A stretch of 64,000 nucleotides of DNA from Natronobeatus ordinarius (GCF_024362485.1 NZ_CP101456.1:1-64000), one strand, 5' to 3'; positions 17,588 through 26,437 are shown, numbered from the stretch's first letter. Notes: generated by a model not told the origin, from the letters alone. Translations and numbers: made by a program.

Positions 17588-18394
17588 TCAAAGAAGATCG
17601 TTCGGATCGAATTCCGTCTCCCATTTCGGCCGCGTTGGTCCGGGCAGCTCATCAGCGTGAGCACGGAGTTCGGACAATGTGGTCCACGGATAGCACCGAT
17701 TGAGCGCCTCGAATCGCTTAAAGAGGCTCAGGTGAACCCAGCTATACGAGGCTGGTGGCTCAGCAATCTCCCCATCTCGCTCAAGAAGGATATCGGTTAG
17801 CTCACGTTCGGTAATTTCGATCTCGCTCTCTTCAGCAACCCGCAGTAACGAAAGGAGCTCTCGCTTTCGCTCTTCATCGGATGCGTCCGAGTAGTACACT
17901 GTGAGTGCTGCAGTAATAATATCCTCCCGAGTATTGAGACTCTCCTGAGCAACCCCGACATAATCACGTGGGAGAACAAACGTTTTCGACGAAAACAGCG
18001 CCCGAATAACGCCGAGTTCCGGACTTTCGCCGCCGTCTTCTTTCTCATAGACCCCAGCGATGTACGTTGCGGCCTCCCCAAGCAGGTTGAGCTTGATATC
18101 GAACTCGGGAATGACCGTTGTAGTGAGCTCCATCGTGTCACCTAACACAATCGACTCTGCAGTAGCGGGCATATTTAGCCGATTGGCGAATTCTCGAAGG
18201 CGATAGCCATATTCGCCGCGATAGCTCCCGAGAACGAGATAACTTACAGTAGCTTGCTCAAACCGTGGAAGTTCCTCGTTCATATATTGAACAACCGCAT
18301 GATAATCGCTTGGGGGTGCGTCTACCCCGTCGAAAATCCGCTCGACTGCTCGGTAGAGTGCAGTCGAGTTTCGTGGAACACGTGGCCCGCTCAT
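17588..18394 (-). CDS. Unrecognised protein, possibly with a TIR/deoxyribosyltransferase-like fold
   Basis: A 268-residue protein. Residues 50-75 (ATVSYLVLGSYRGEYGYRLREF) and 105-150 (FDIKLNLLGEAATYIAGVYE followed by GGESPELGVI) have the rhythm of nucleotide-hydrolysing alpha/beta folds. A Gly-Gly-Glu ahead of Pro-Glu-Leu-Gly could hold a catalytic glutamate, as in TIR-like or nucleoside deoxyribosyltransferase-like proteins; this is inference. The C-terminal 100 residues are helical with SYSWVHLSLFKRFEAL. The gene ends 14 bases from the MITE target duplication and diverges from a winged-helix gene at 18508. ATG 18394 is preferred to GTG 18403. Confidence 0.5.
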   Translation of the reverse strand: MSGPRVPRNSTALYRAVERIFDGVDAPPSDYHAVVQYMNEELPRFEQATVSYLVLGSYRGEYGYRLREFANRLNMPATAESIVLGDTMELTTTVIPEFDIKLNLLGEAATYIAGVYEKEDGGESPELGVIRALFSSKTFVLPRDYVGVAQESLNTREDIITAALTVYYSDASDEERKRELLSLLRVAEESEIEITERELTDILLERDGEIAEPPASYSWVHLSLFKRFEALNRCYPWTTLSELRAHADELPGPTRPKWETEFDPNDLL

Positions 18395-18507
18395 GTGATT
18401 CACTACTACTGTTCGGGTTTAAATCTTTAGAAGCAGGTTGGTTCCCAGAGCAAATCACAACTTGTTCGATCCGAACAGTTACGGTGGTAGAGACTGAAAC
18501 AACGAAC

Positions 18508-19137
18508 ATGAGCAATAGCGCCAACGACGTGCGGGAGTCCACCCCGCAGCCCTCCCCATTTGGTGGTGACGACGTCATGCCGTTCGAGAAACAGCGGCGT
18601 GCACATCGGTTTCTCACGCAGGAAACCCGCTACCACATCATCCAGGCGATTCTCGGCCATCCATCCCATCTCGCTACACTCGACGAACTCGAGTATCTCG
18701 TGCCGAAAAACCGCTCGACGATCCGAGAGCATCTCGATCGACTCGCCGAGAAACACATCATGGATAAGTATGTCTACGAGGGCGACGCGGCTGGTCAGTA
18801 CGACCCACGCGAGTTTTGGGGACTGACCAGGTACGGGATCACCCTCCTCGATGAGTATGACTATCTCCGCTACGCACCCGTACTACGAGCGCTCCAGGAT
18901 AATCTCCACCTTACCGAGAAGATCGAACGACACCGAACTGCACCTCGGCCATCGCTTCCAGAAACCGTTGACCAAGCGTTCAGGGCGCCTGACCTCGAGG
19001 CTGACACGAAAGAAGCGATTGACGCTGCACTGACTGTACAGCAATCCGACTCGCTCTTCGATGCGCCCCCAATCAAATACGACTCCAACACAGAGACTGC
19101 CGAGAACGCAGATCGCCCCATCGATGAATTATTTTAA
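18508..19137 (+). CDS. Winged-helix DNA-binding protein
   Basis: A 209-residue protein whose residues 25-115 form a winged helix of a type common on haloarchaeal plasmids: MPFEKQRRAHRFLTQETRYH, LATLDELEYLVPKNRSTIREHLDRLAEKHIMDKYVYEG, FWGLTRYGITLLDEYDYLR. The C-terminal 70 residues are low complexity. It is divergent from the gene at 17588 with a 113-bp shared control region and probably regulates it. The frame extends upstream to 18265 over the other gene, but ATG 18508 is the sensible start. Confidence 0.75.
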   Translation: MSNSANDVRESTPQPSPFGGDDVMPFEKQRRAHRFLTQETRYHIIQAILGHPSHLATLDELEYLVPKNRSTIREHLDRLAEKHIMDKYVYEGDAAGQYDPREFWGLTRYGITLLDEYDYLRYAPVLRALQDNLHLTEKIERHRTAPRPSLPETVDQAFRAPDLEADTKEAIDAALTVQQSDSLFDAPPIKYDSNTETAENADRPIDELF

Positions 19138-19194
19138 TCCTGGGCGTGCACCCACCGCAAACTGATAAGACAAACCGAGACGATAGGTAACGTA

Positions 19195-19674
19195 TTGCCC
19201 AACGAAGGACCTACTGTGTCGGACGTCCAGTCAGATGCGACCGATCTCGAGGCAATTCGATCGGTGCTCGCTGACAACGACGTTCGGTACGCCATCGTAT
19301 TCGGATCGGTTGCTCGAGGCGAAGACACGGCTACCTCGGATATCGACCTCTGTCTCCGGTTCTCCGATGACCTTTCCCCGCGAGAACGGTTCGATCGACG
19401 GAACCGGATCGATTCGGTCGTCCAGCGATACGCAACGCAGTTCGTCGACGTAAGTGATCTGGAGGCAATCCCCGACGACGTTGCCTTGAACGCGCTCCGT
19501 GATGGGGTCGTGATCTATGGCAACGAGACGACGAAAGATACGGATGAACAGCACGTGAACTACTCCGCCCTACTCGCCTGCTCGTTCCCGCTTAGCTTCG
19601 CTCCGCTCAGTCACGGAAGATCGAAGAGCTTCCGAACGACCCCGAGGCTTCTCCCTTCCCGCAGTTCACAGTAG
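19195..19674 (+). pseudogene. Truncated second copy of mntA
   Basis: Nearly identical to the intact mntA at 11702 for 118 residues (about 16 differences), retaining GSVARGEDTATSDIDL. After TDEQ (19546) it runs into unrelated sequence (HVNYSALLACSF...) until a chance stop at 19674, so the C-terminal helix is lost. The start is TTG where the intact copy has ATG. No hepT follows. The nucleotidyltransferase core could still fold, but without a toxin partner it is probably a relic of a duplication. Confidence 0.75.
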
Positions 19675-19885
19675 ACGCCATCTCTGAGAAAACCATCGAG
19701 AGGACGTCACGCCAGTTCGCTGGATGCGACGTATCGTCACCAGGTGTCGGTGCATCTGGCCCCGGATGGACGTGGTCACGGGCGTTGTGACCGGAAGGAT
19801 GTCTGTCCCATCGGTGATCGAACGCTCCGGTCTCGTGCTCCTCGTGGTAGTGGAGCGAGAAATCTCCGTTTTCGAACCGAGAGCA
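19607..19885 (-). pseudogene. Fragment of a TumE-like putative toxin
   Basis: The minus-strand frame includes FENGDFSLHYHEEHE, RWDRHPSGHNARDHVHPGPD and NWRDVLSMVFSEM, matching the C-terminal half of the protein at 28367-28798 (NDDFNFHYQEE, RWDRHPNEHNSRDHFHPPPD, DHRDVCRLVL). The N-terminal half is replaced by unrelated Ser/Pro-rich reading. It overlaps the chance tail of the truncated mntA on the other strand. Confidence 0.6.
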
Positions 19886-20069
19886 TAATAGCGTCGTTGA
19901 GACCGACGGCCTCCGTGATGCCATCGACGCCTGGCGTGGCGGCGAGATCGGTACCGATCTGCTCCGGGACGTCATCGACGCCTGGCGAAGCGGTGACCCG
20001 ATCGACGGCGACAAAGCGGGTGCGAGCGTCGAGCGATTCGGTACCGCCAACCTGGCGCTGGCTGGCTGA
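19878..20069 (+). pseudogene. Remnant with a dockerin-like repeat
   Basis: The frame reads VVETDGLRDAIDAWRGGEIG then TDLLRDVIDAWRSGDPIDG and ends LALAG-stop at 20067-20069. The two DAWR-containing units resemble C-terminal repeats of secreted haloarchaeal proteins. There is no start or signal peptide, so this is a C-terminal scrap. Confidence 0.5.
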
Positions 20070-20602
20070 TCGACGGGCTGATCGAGACCAGCCGCCCCAT
20101 CTCGGGGACTGAGCGATCGTTTCGATTCGCCACAGCTATTCATTTCTCACACAATCCACTAGTAAGATTTCATTTCCTGCCGTGCCTGTCGTCCTCATGT
20201 CTCGTCTGCGGAGATGAACGCCGACCGATCCACCGAGGACGACGCCGTGCCCGGGTGAACCGTCACGATAACGACGACGATCGAACCAGTGGATTGCTCG
20301 AGGGCGGCCGGATCAGGCGCGACCCAGCTCCAGGGCTATCACATCACCTCGGTCGGCTGTTCTGACTGATTGACGGTATCGAGTGCGGAGACGTCGGTCG
20401 TCCTGCCCCGAACACGGACTGTCGCCCGTACGGATCGCATTCGAACCCTGTCAGGCAGGAATCGACCAGCAGTCGCGTAATTGTTCTGTTCACGGATTCT
20501 CTTGGAAATAGTCATCTCGTGCTGATCATCAGCCTCATCGGTAGTTGAACATGCAGCCATTCGGTTTACCCTTCACGCCCGTCTGAAGTTTCACTTGCAG
20601 GC
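20070..20602 (+). other. Intergenic stretch, no convincing gene
   Basis: About 530 bases. A 73-codon minus-strand frame (20339-20560) has no family resemblance and an Arg-rich random look. The last part must hold the promoter of the acidic secreted protein. Confidence 0.4.
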
Positions 20603-22018
20603 ATGAGTGCACAACAGCTGATAGCCGTCACCCTGGCGCTGATTATGCTGGCGTCGGGCTTCGCCGCAGCGGGTGCGGCGGCCCCGGGCGCAGCCAACGT
20701 GACGGACGAACACGACGAACAGGGCGAAGAGATCCACGTAACGATCGAACAGGCGACGATCTTCGTGATCCACGAGGACCACGTCGATGACGAACACGAC
20801 GTCGACGCCGAAGACGAGGCGGCGACCGACGCGGAGGATGACGCCGGAGCGGAAGACGATGAAGAACTCGACGCGGAGGATGACGCCCTCGACGAGACCG
20901 ATGAACTGAACGACGTCGACGCCGAGGACGTCGAGCGCTACGACGACGTCACCATCGAGGTGACCCTCGAGATGGCGGAGTTCGTCAGCCTCGATGCGGT
21001 CGACGAGCACGCGGATGAGGCCGACGCACCTGCTGAGGACGACGATGCCCTCGACGAGGACGACGCCGTTGACGAGGAAGATGACGCTCTCGACGAGGAC
21101 GACGAGCTGAACGACAACGATGTCGCCGAGGATCGTGAGGTGACCATCGACCACGCGACCGTCTTCGTCGTCGTGGACGGCCCCGTCGACGAACTCGATG
21201 ACGAGGACGTCAACGACAACGACGTCGAAACGAACGCGGACGATGCCCTCGACGAGGAAGATGACGCCCTCGACGAGGACGACGCTATGGGCGAGGAAGA
21301 TGACGCCCTCGACGAGGACGATGCCGTTGACGAGGAAGATGACGCTCTCGACGAGGACGACGATGCCATGGACGACGACGAGGTGAACGACCTCGACGAG
21401 GACCGCATCGACCACGCGACCATCTTCGTCGTCGTTGACCACGAGCCGGTCGACGATAACGATGCCCTCGACGAGGACGACGCCGTTGACGAGGAAGACG
21501 ACGCCCTCGACGAGGAAAATGACGCAATAGACGAGGACGACGCCGTTGACGAGGAAGACGATGCCCTCGACGAGGAGGATGACGCCGTTGACGAGGACGA
21601 CGCCGTTGACGAGGAAAATGACGTCGACGACGCCCTCGATCTGACCATCGAGCAGGCGACCATCATCGTTTACGCTGACGAGACGTTCGACGACCTGACC
21701 GACCTCGACGAGGAGAATGCCATGGACGAGGATGACGCCCTCGACGAAGAAGACGACGCCGTTGACGAGGATGATGCCCTCGACGAAGAAGACGATGCCA
21801 TGGACGAAGACGACGCCCTCGACGAGGACCGGATTGACGTGACCATCGAGCAGGCGACCATCTACGTCTTCGCCGACGAACCCGTCGACGAACCCGTCGA
21901 CGAACCCGTCGACGACGTGGCGGACGATGACACGACCGACGAGAACAACGACGTGAACGACGACGCGAACGACGACGACGGCCAGGCCAGCCTGCAAGCC
22001 ACCTCCTGCGCCTGCTAA
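20603..22018 (+). CDS. Secreted, extremely acidic repeat protein
   Basis: A 471-residue protein with a Sec-type signal peptide (residues 1-28, LIAVTLALIMLASGFAAAG). The mature part is dominated by Asp, Glu and Ala in tandem units such as DALDEEDDAVDED. Six hydrophobic beta-like motifs interrupt it at regular distances: VTIEQATIFVI (46-56), 116-128, VTIDHATVFVV (180-190), 269-278, 348-357 and VTIEQATIYVF (413-423). There is no Lys or Trp, only four Arg, and the only cysteines are in the terminal Cys-Ala-Cys. Such a chain would bind many divalent cations or hydrate a surface layer; this is inference. The repeats also exist at DNA level, so length may vary between strains. No known family recognised. 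Confidence 0.8.
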   Translation: MSAQQLIAVTLALIMLASGFAAAGAAAPGAANVTDEHDEQGEEIHVTIEQATIFVIHEDHVDDEHDVDAEDEAATDAEDDAGAEDDEELDAEDDALDETDELNDVDAEDVERYDDVTIEVTLEMAEFVSLDAVDEHADEADAPAEDDDALDEDDAVDEEDDALDEDDELNDNDVAEDREVTIDHATVFVVVDGPVDELDDEDVNDNDVETNADDALDEEDDALDEDDAMGEEDDALDEDDAVDEEDDALDEDDDAMDDDEVNDLDEDRIDHATIFVVVDHEPVDDNDALDEDDAVDEEDDALDEENDAIDEDDAVDEEDDALDEEDDAVDEDDAVDEENDVDDALDLTIEQATIIVYADETFDDLTDLDEENAMDEDDALDEEDDAVDEDDALDEEDDAMDEDDALDEDRIDVTIEQATIYVFADEPVDEPVDEPVDDVADDDTTDENNDVNDDANDDDGQASLQATSCAC

Positions 22019-22036
22019 CCGTCCATCGATCCCCCG

Positions 22037-22053
22037 GTATCCGTTTTTTTGAC
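22037..22053 (+). terminator. T-rich transcription terminator
   Basis: A run of seven T (GGTATCCGTTTTTTTGACG) 25-35 bases after the acidic protein gene, typical of archaeal termination. Confidence 0.5.
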
Positions 22054-22275
22054 GGCTGATCCGCTCGAGGAGCGGTGCGACCCGGCTTCTGGACGGCTGC
22101 CCAGGGCGTTCACTCGCGGGCCGACGTCTGGTGGTCGGCGATCAGCGAGTACAGCGGCATAGACGCGGATTTGCCCCGGCGCGTGGCGAAGGTGCGCTAC
22201 GCTGGCGCCCGGCTACTGTCGGAACCACTCCACGCTATGTCCCGGCGAACGGTTCGAGAACCAGCCGACGGCGCG

Positions 22276-22449
22276 TCAGCTGACGACCAGGTAGAGCAGG
22301 TAGACGACGGCGGCGATGATCGCGAGCGTGAACAGGGTGGTGACGATCGACCAGACGATCCCAAAGAGGATCGACAGGACCTGGAGGACGACGTACACCC
22401 CGATGAGGACGACGACCAGGAGGCCGATGAGTCGGAGGAGGTCTGCCAT
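22276..22449 (-). CDS. Small two-segment membrane protein (57 residues)
   Basis: Starts MADLLRLIGLLVVVLIGVYV and has two hydrophobic segments (residues 5-32 and 34-56), ending LLYLVVS. There are almost no charges outside the first helix. No family assigned. The start ATG (22447-22449) follows an AT-rich stretch suitable for a promoter on that strand. Confidence 0.7.
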   Translation of the reverse strand: MADLLRLIGLLVVVLIGVYVVLQVLSILFGIVWSIVTTLFTLAIIAAVVYLLYLVVS

Positions 22450-22712
22450 GCTGTGTGATTCTTCACGTCACCGGATAAATGTTTCAGGTGAGCAGGGGTG
22501 GTCGACGGCTCACTGGACAGGAACAGGCGAGTGCGCACGCCACACGACGCTCGCCCACTGGCTCGAGCGCACGCCCGCCACGCTCGAGTCGGCTATCGAG
22601 ACTCGGCAGCGGCCGACAGCGCCGCCTCGAAGGGACGAGAGTGGGTTCGCCCCGAAGTTCGGTTGGTTGGCCCGGGGAAAACGCTCAAGCCGTCACCGCG
22701 AGCACGGGGCGT

Positions 22713-23186
22713 ATGGCGATCGAACTCGACGCGGACGAGCGCTGGGAACTGCTCGAGGAGGGGATGGTGATGCGTCTCGCGACCGTCGACCCGTACGGCC
22801 TGCCACACGTGGTGCCGATCTGGTACGTCGCCGATCGTGAGACCGGCTGTATCTACTTCTCGACGCCCGAGGACTCCCGGAAGGTGCGCGACCTCGAGGA
22901 GACGCCCAAGGCGTCGCTCACCGTGGACGAGGGGGCGTACTACTTCGATCTCCGGGCGGTGGTCGTCGAGGGCACCGTCTCGGTCCTCGAGGACGCAGAC
23001 GAGCGCGAGCGGATCGAACGCGCGTGGTGTCGGAAGTACTTCGACCAGGACGAACGTCCCGAGTACATGTCGCTGCTCTACCAGGGCCGACCGTGGGAGT
23101 GGTTCCGCGTCGAGCCGTCGCGGTGGCTCTCCTGGGACAACTCGGCGATCGACCTCGAGCGGCTGCGCGAGCGACGAGGCGAGTGA
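22713..23186 (+). CDS. Pyridoxamine 5'-phosphate oxidase-like FMN/F420-binding protein
   Basis: A 157-residue split-barrel protein: WELLEEGMVMRLATVDPYGLPHVVPIWYVAD, IYFSTPEDSRKVRDLEETPKASLTVDEG, LRAVVVEGTVSVLEDADE, and a WEWFRVEPSRWLSWDNS end. This is the general PNPOx-like/F420-dependent reductase fold used by many actinobacterial and haloarchaeal oxidoreductases; the substrate is unknown. ATG 22713 gives the normal family start; longer upstream frames are non-coding. Confidence 0.85.
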   Translation: MAIELDADERWELLEEGMVMRLATVDPYGLPHVVPIWYVADRETGCIYFSTPEDSRKVRDLEETPKASLTVDEGAYYFDLRAVVVEGTVSVLEDADERERIERAWCRKYFDQDERPEYMSLLYQGRPWEWFRVEPSRWLSWDNSAIDLERLRERRGE

Positions 23187-23384
23187 TCGATCGACCCGGG
23201 CAAGGGCTCCATCACCTGACACCGCAGGCGAGGGGATCCCCGAGCGACCGGCACGATGAGAGCAACGCCTCGTCGGCCTCGAGGCGAGTCCGGTGAGGCG
23301 AGTCGGCGTCGGCGATCCTGCTGCAAACGAGCACCGACGGAGCGGGCACGGCCTGGTATCGATCCGGGAAAGATTGAAACGTGC

Positions 23385-23401
23385 TGTATACGACGTATAC
23401 A
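23385..23401. promoter_or_regulatory. Palindromic operator overlapping the vapB promoter
   Basis: TGTATACG-A-CGTATACA, perfect 8-bp arms, ends 2 bases before the vapB ATG. The position fits autoregulation by VapB or VapBC at the promoter/start. Confidence 0.6.
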
Positions 23402-23403
23402 CC

Positions 23404-23643
23404 ATGGGAACGCGGACGGTTCGGCTGGACGAGGACACCTACGAACGGATCAGGTGCCGGAAGCGACCCGACGAGACGTTCTCCGAGGCGATCGACCGGC
23501 TCACCGACACGCCGTCACTCGCCGAGCTCGGCGGCATCGTCGACGAGGCGCGCGTCGAACGGATGGAAGCGGCGATCGAATCCGCCGACGAGGCCGACGA
23601 GGCGGAAGTCGACGACGTACTCGAGGAGTTCGGCGGTCGATGA
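23404..23643 (+). CDS. VapB-type antitoxin
   Basis: A 79-residue protein with an N-terminal strand-helix of the RHH/AbrB-like haloarchaeal VapB type (GTRTVRLDEDTYERIRCRKRPDETFSEAIDRLT) and an acidic tail that would wrap the toxin. Directly followed by a PIN toxin with a 4-base ATGA overlap. A perfect palindrome sits immediately before the start. Confidence 0.85.
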   Translation: MGTRTVRLDEDTYERIRCRKRPDETFSEAIDRLTDTPSLAELGGIVDEARVERMEAAIESADEADEAEVDDVLEEFGGR

Positions 23644-24026
23644 TCGCCGACACGTCGTTCCTGATCGACCTGTTGAAAGACGACGCGGACGCCCACGAGA
23701 AACTCCGGGAACTGGAGGGGCGCAACGAGCCGATCAAGATTCCGGCGATGGCCGTCCTCGAGCTCGGGATCGGGATCGGTGCGGCGCTGTCGGACGAAGA
23801 GAAACGGGCCGTCAGGGCGATTCTCGAGCCCCATCCGATCGTCCCGATGGACCACCGAATCGCCATGCGCGCGGGCGTCCGGATCGGCGAGGTCGACGCG
23901 TCGACGATGAAAAAACGGAAAGGTGACGCCGCGATCGGCGCGACCGCCGACCTCGAGGGCGAACCGGTGCTCACGCGGAACGTCGACGACTTCGAGCGCC
24001 TGGGATTCGAGACGGTGACCTACTGA
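23640..24026 (+). CDS. VapC-type PIN-domain toxin
   Basis: A 128-residue PIN ribonuclease: IADTSFLIDLLKDD (Asp4), AVLELGIG (Glu), RKGDAAIGATA (Asp) and LTRNVDDFERLGFETV (Asp) provide the expected acidic metal-binding residues. All are present, so it should be an active tRNA- or mRNA-cleaving toxin, controlled by the VapB encoded just upstream. Confidence 0.9.
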   Translation: MIADTSFLIDLLKDDADAHEKLRELEGRNEPIKIPAMAVLELGIGIGAALSDEEKRAVRAILEPHPIVPMDHRIAMRAGVRIGEVDASTMKKRKGDAAIGATADLEGEPVLTRNVDDFERLGFETVTY

Positions 24027-24099
24027 GTTCGAGCGAATCGTGGCCGCGTGAGATCGATGTCTGGAAGCCAGAACGATCGGGCACACGGTCCGCTCGAGC

Positions 24100-24834
24100 T
24101 CACCGCGTCGCCGTCTTCCACTCCCTGAGCCCGACGATTTCGCCGTCTAGCTCGTCCGGATCGGCCTCGGTCGCCGCCCAGACGAACATCCCGGCGACCG
24201 ACTCGGGGTCGCGGCCAGCGCCGCCGGTGAGGTCGGTGGCGAGCACCCCGGGCTCGAGGCAGCCCACGACGTACTCGGTGTCGGCGGCGAAGCCCCGAAC
24301 GACGGCTTCGGCGCCGGCTTTCGAGATCGCGTACGCGCCGTAGCCCGGTTTGGCCTCGCGGGCGACAGCTCCGGTTGGGACCAGGATTCGCGCGCCGTCG
24401 GTCAGGTGCGCGAGCGCCTCGGTGATCGTCGTGAAGACGCCGCGGGCGTTCGTTCGCCAGCTGTCGTCGAACGCGGTGTAGGACTCGGCGTCGGTCGGCG
24501 TCTCCCCCGCCTCGCCGTGGTAGATCCCCGCCGCCGCGACCACGACGTCGATCCCGCCTCGCTCCCCGAACCGCGAAGCCGTCTCCACCAGCCGTTCGAC
24601 GTCGAACTCGTCGCGCACGTCGGTTCGCAGGCCGGCCGCCGTCCCGCCCGCGTCCTCGAGGTCGGCGACCACGTTCTCGACCGCGTCGGCGTCTCGAGCA
24701 CCCACGACGACGGCCGCGCCCGCCGACGCGAACGCCTGCGCGACCGCCCGCCCGATGCCGCCCGTGCCGCCGGTCACGACGACCGTTTGCCCGTCGAGGC
24801 CCGGTTCTCCGTCGGGATCCGTCCGTTCGTCCAT
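24100..24834 (-). CDS. Short-chain dehydrogenase/reductase
   Basis: A 244-residue classical SDR with the NAD(P) motif TGGTGGIGRAVA, the NAAG-equivalent VVAAAGIYHGE and the catalytic YAISK. The usual catalytic Ser is not evident 13-14 residues before the Tyr; PTGA occupies that area, so a Thr may substitute or activity may differ. ATG 24834 is preferred; the frame continues upstream to 24954 across the shared promoter of the divergent crtD. Function in carotenoid metabolism is possible from position only. Confidence 0.8.
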   Translation of the reverse strand: MDERTDPDGEPGLDGQTVVVTGGTGGIGRAVAQAFASAGAAVVVGARDADAVENVVADLEDAGGTAAGLRTDVRDEFDVERLVETASRFGERGGIDVVVAAAGIYHGEAGETPTDAESYTAFDDSWRTNARGVFTTITEALAHLTDGARILVPTGAVAREAKPGYGAYAISKAGAEAVVRGFAADTEYVVGCLEPGVLATDLTGGAGRDPESVAGMFVWAATEADPDELDGEIVGLREWKTATR

Positions 24835-24952
24835 ACGTGTGCTACGGCGCCAGTCCACAGGAACCCACCGGAGGCGGAACCGCTCGTTTCGGCCGAAACC
24901 CCTACGCACGTAAGACGTACGCTTATCAACGAGCCGATACTCACTCACTACC

Positions 24953-26437
24953 ATGAAATCGCTGGCCGGGGAGTCGGTCGTCGTGATCGGGAGCGGCGTC
25001 GGCGGCCTCTCGAGCGCCTGCTATCTGGCCGGCGCGGGCGCCGACGTCCGAGTGATCGAGAAGAACGAACAGCTCGGCGGCCGCGCGTCGGTACTCGAGG
25101 TCGACGGCTTCCGGTTCGACATGGGGCCGTCGTGGTATCTGATGCCCGACGTCTTCGAGCGCTTTTTCGGCCACTTCGACCGGACGCCCACCGACTACTA
25201 CGAACTCACCCACCTCGATCCGCACTATCGAATCTTCTTCAAAGATGGTGATCGGGTGGACATCACCCCGAATCTCGAGCGCACCAAACGGCGCTTCGAG
25301 GCGTACGAGGACGGCGCGGGCGAGGCCTTAGAGCGCTACCTCGAGAAGTCGGAACTCAACTACGAGGTCGGGATGAAACACTTCGTCTACGAGGATCGCT
25401 CGCGGCTGCGGGACTTCCTCGACCTCGACGTCGCCCGGCAGGCCCGCGGGCTCTCGCTTCTGGGCTCGATGCAGGGCCACGTCGAGAACTACTTCGAGCA
25501 CCCGAAACTCCAGCAGATCATGCAGTACACGCTGGTCTTTCTCGGCGGCTCGCCGCGGAACACGCCAGCGCTGTACAACCTGATGAGCCACGTCGACTTC
25601 AACCTCGGCGTCTGGTACCCCGAAGAGGGCCTCGGCGGCGTCATCGACGGGATGGTCGAACTCGGCACCGAACTCGGCGTCGAGTACGTCACCGACTGCC
25701 CGGCGACCGAGATCAAAGGCCGCGAAGGCGGGTTTCTCGTCGAGAGCCCGAAAGGCGACCTCGAGGCGGATTTCGTGGTGAGCAACGCCGACTACGCCCA
25801 CACCGAACAGGAGCTGCTCCCGCCCGAGAAACGGGGCTACGACGCCGACTACTGGGCGTCGCGAACGTACGCCCCCTCCGCCTTCCTCTGCTATCTCGGC
25901 GTCGAGGGCGACGTCGAGGAACTCGCCCACCACACGCTCGTGCTGCCGACGGAGTGGGAGGAGCACTTCGCCCAGATCTTCGACGAGCCCGCCTGGCCCG
26001 ACGACCCCGCCTACTACCTCTGTGTGCCCTCGAAGACCGACGACGCCGTCGCCCCCGAGGGCCACAGCAACCTCTTCGTGCTCGTCCCCATCGCGCCCGG
26101 CCTTGAGGACACCCCCGAGGTGCGCGCCGAGTACCGCGACCTCGTGCTCGCGGACGTCGCCGAGCACACGGGCGTCGATCTGCGCGATCGGATCGTCGTC
26201 GAGGAGACGTTCAGCGTCGAGGACTTCGCCGACCGCTACAACAGCTTCCGGGGGACGGCGCTGGGGATGGCCCACACGCTCCGCCAGACGGCGCTGTTCC
26301 GGCCGCCGCGCCGGTCAAAGGCTGTCGACGGCCTCTACTTCGCCGGCTCCTACACCACCCCCGGCATCGGCGTCCCGATGTGTCTCATCAGCGGCGAACT
26401 GACGGCCGAGGCCGTCCTCGAGGACCACGGAGCGTGA
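24953..26437 (+). CDS. crtD: Carotenoid 3,4-desaturase (CrtD/CrtI family)
   Basis: A 494-residue FAD-dependent desaturase: VIGSGVGGLSSACYLAGAGA (dinucleotide-binding), LGGRASVLEVDGFRFDMGPS, and the family end GLYFAGSYTTPGIGVPMCLI. With lyeJ and cruF immediately downstream, it matches the Haloarcula japonica bacterioruberin cluster, in which CrtD introduces the 3,4 double bonds. First gene of a three-gene unit and divergent from the SDR; a TATA-like CTTATC precedes the start. Confidence 0.93.
   Translation: MKSLAGESVVVIGSGVGGLSSACYLAGAGADVRVIEKNEQLGGRASVLEVDGFRFDMGPSWYLMPDVFERFFGHFDRTPTDYYELTHLDPHYRIFFKDGDRVDITPNLERTKRRFEAYEDGAGEALERYLEKSELNYEVGMKHFVYEDRSRLRDFLDLDVARQARGLSLLGSMQGHVENYFEHPKLQQIMQYTLVFLGGSPRNTPALYNLMSHVDFNLGVWYPEEGLGGVIDGMVELGTELGVEYVTDCPATEIKGREGGFLVESPKGDLEADFVVSNADYAHTEQELLPPEKRGYDADYWASRTYAPSAFLCYLGVEGDVEELAHHTLVLPTEWEEHFAQIFDEPAWPDDPAYYLCVPSKTDDAVAPEGHSNLFVLVPIAPGLEDTPEVRAEYRDLVLADVAEHTGVDLRDRIVVEETFSVEDFADRYNSFRGTALGMAHTLRQTALFRPPRRSKAVDGLYFAGSYTTPGIGVPMCLISGELTAEAVLEDHGA

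Noticed and set aside
20339-20560. 73-codon minus-strand frame
   Set aside because: No family resemblance, random composition and no promoter-like sequence.
20900-21840. CRISPR-like regular repeats
   Set aside because: The repeats are coding (GAC/GAG units), imperfect, of uneven spacing and without unique spacers.
20591-21997. 468-codon minus-strand frame opposite the acidic repeat protein
   Set aside because: It is a Val-rich mirror of the GAC/GAG repeats; the plus strand has a signal peptide, haloarchaeal acidic composition and ordered motifs.
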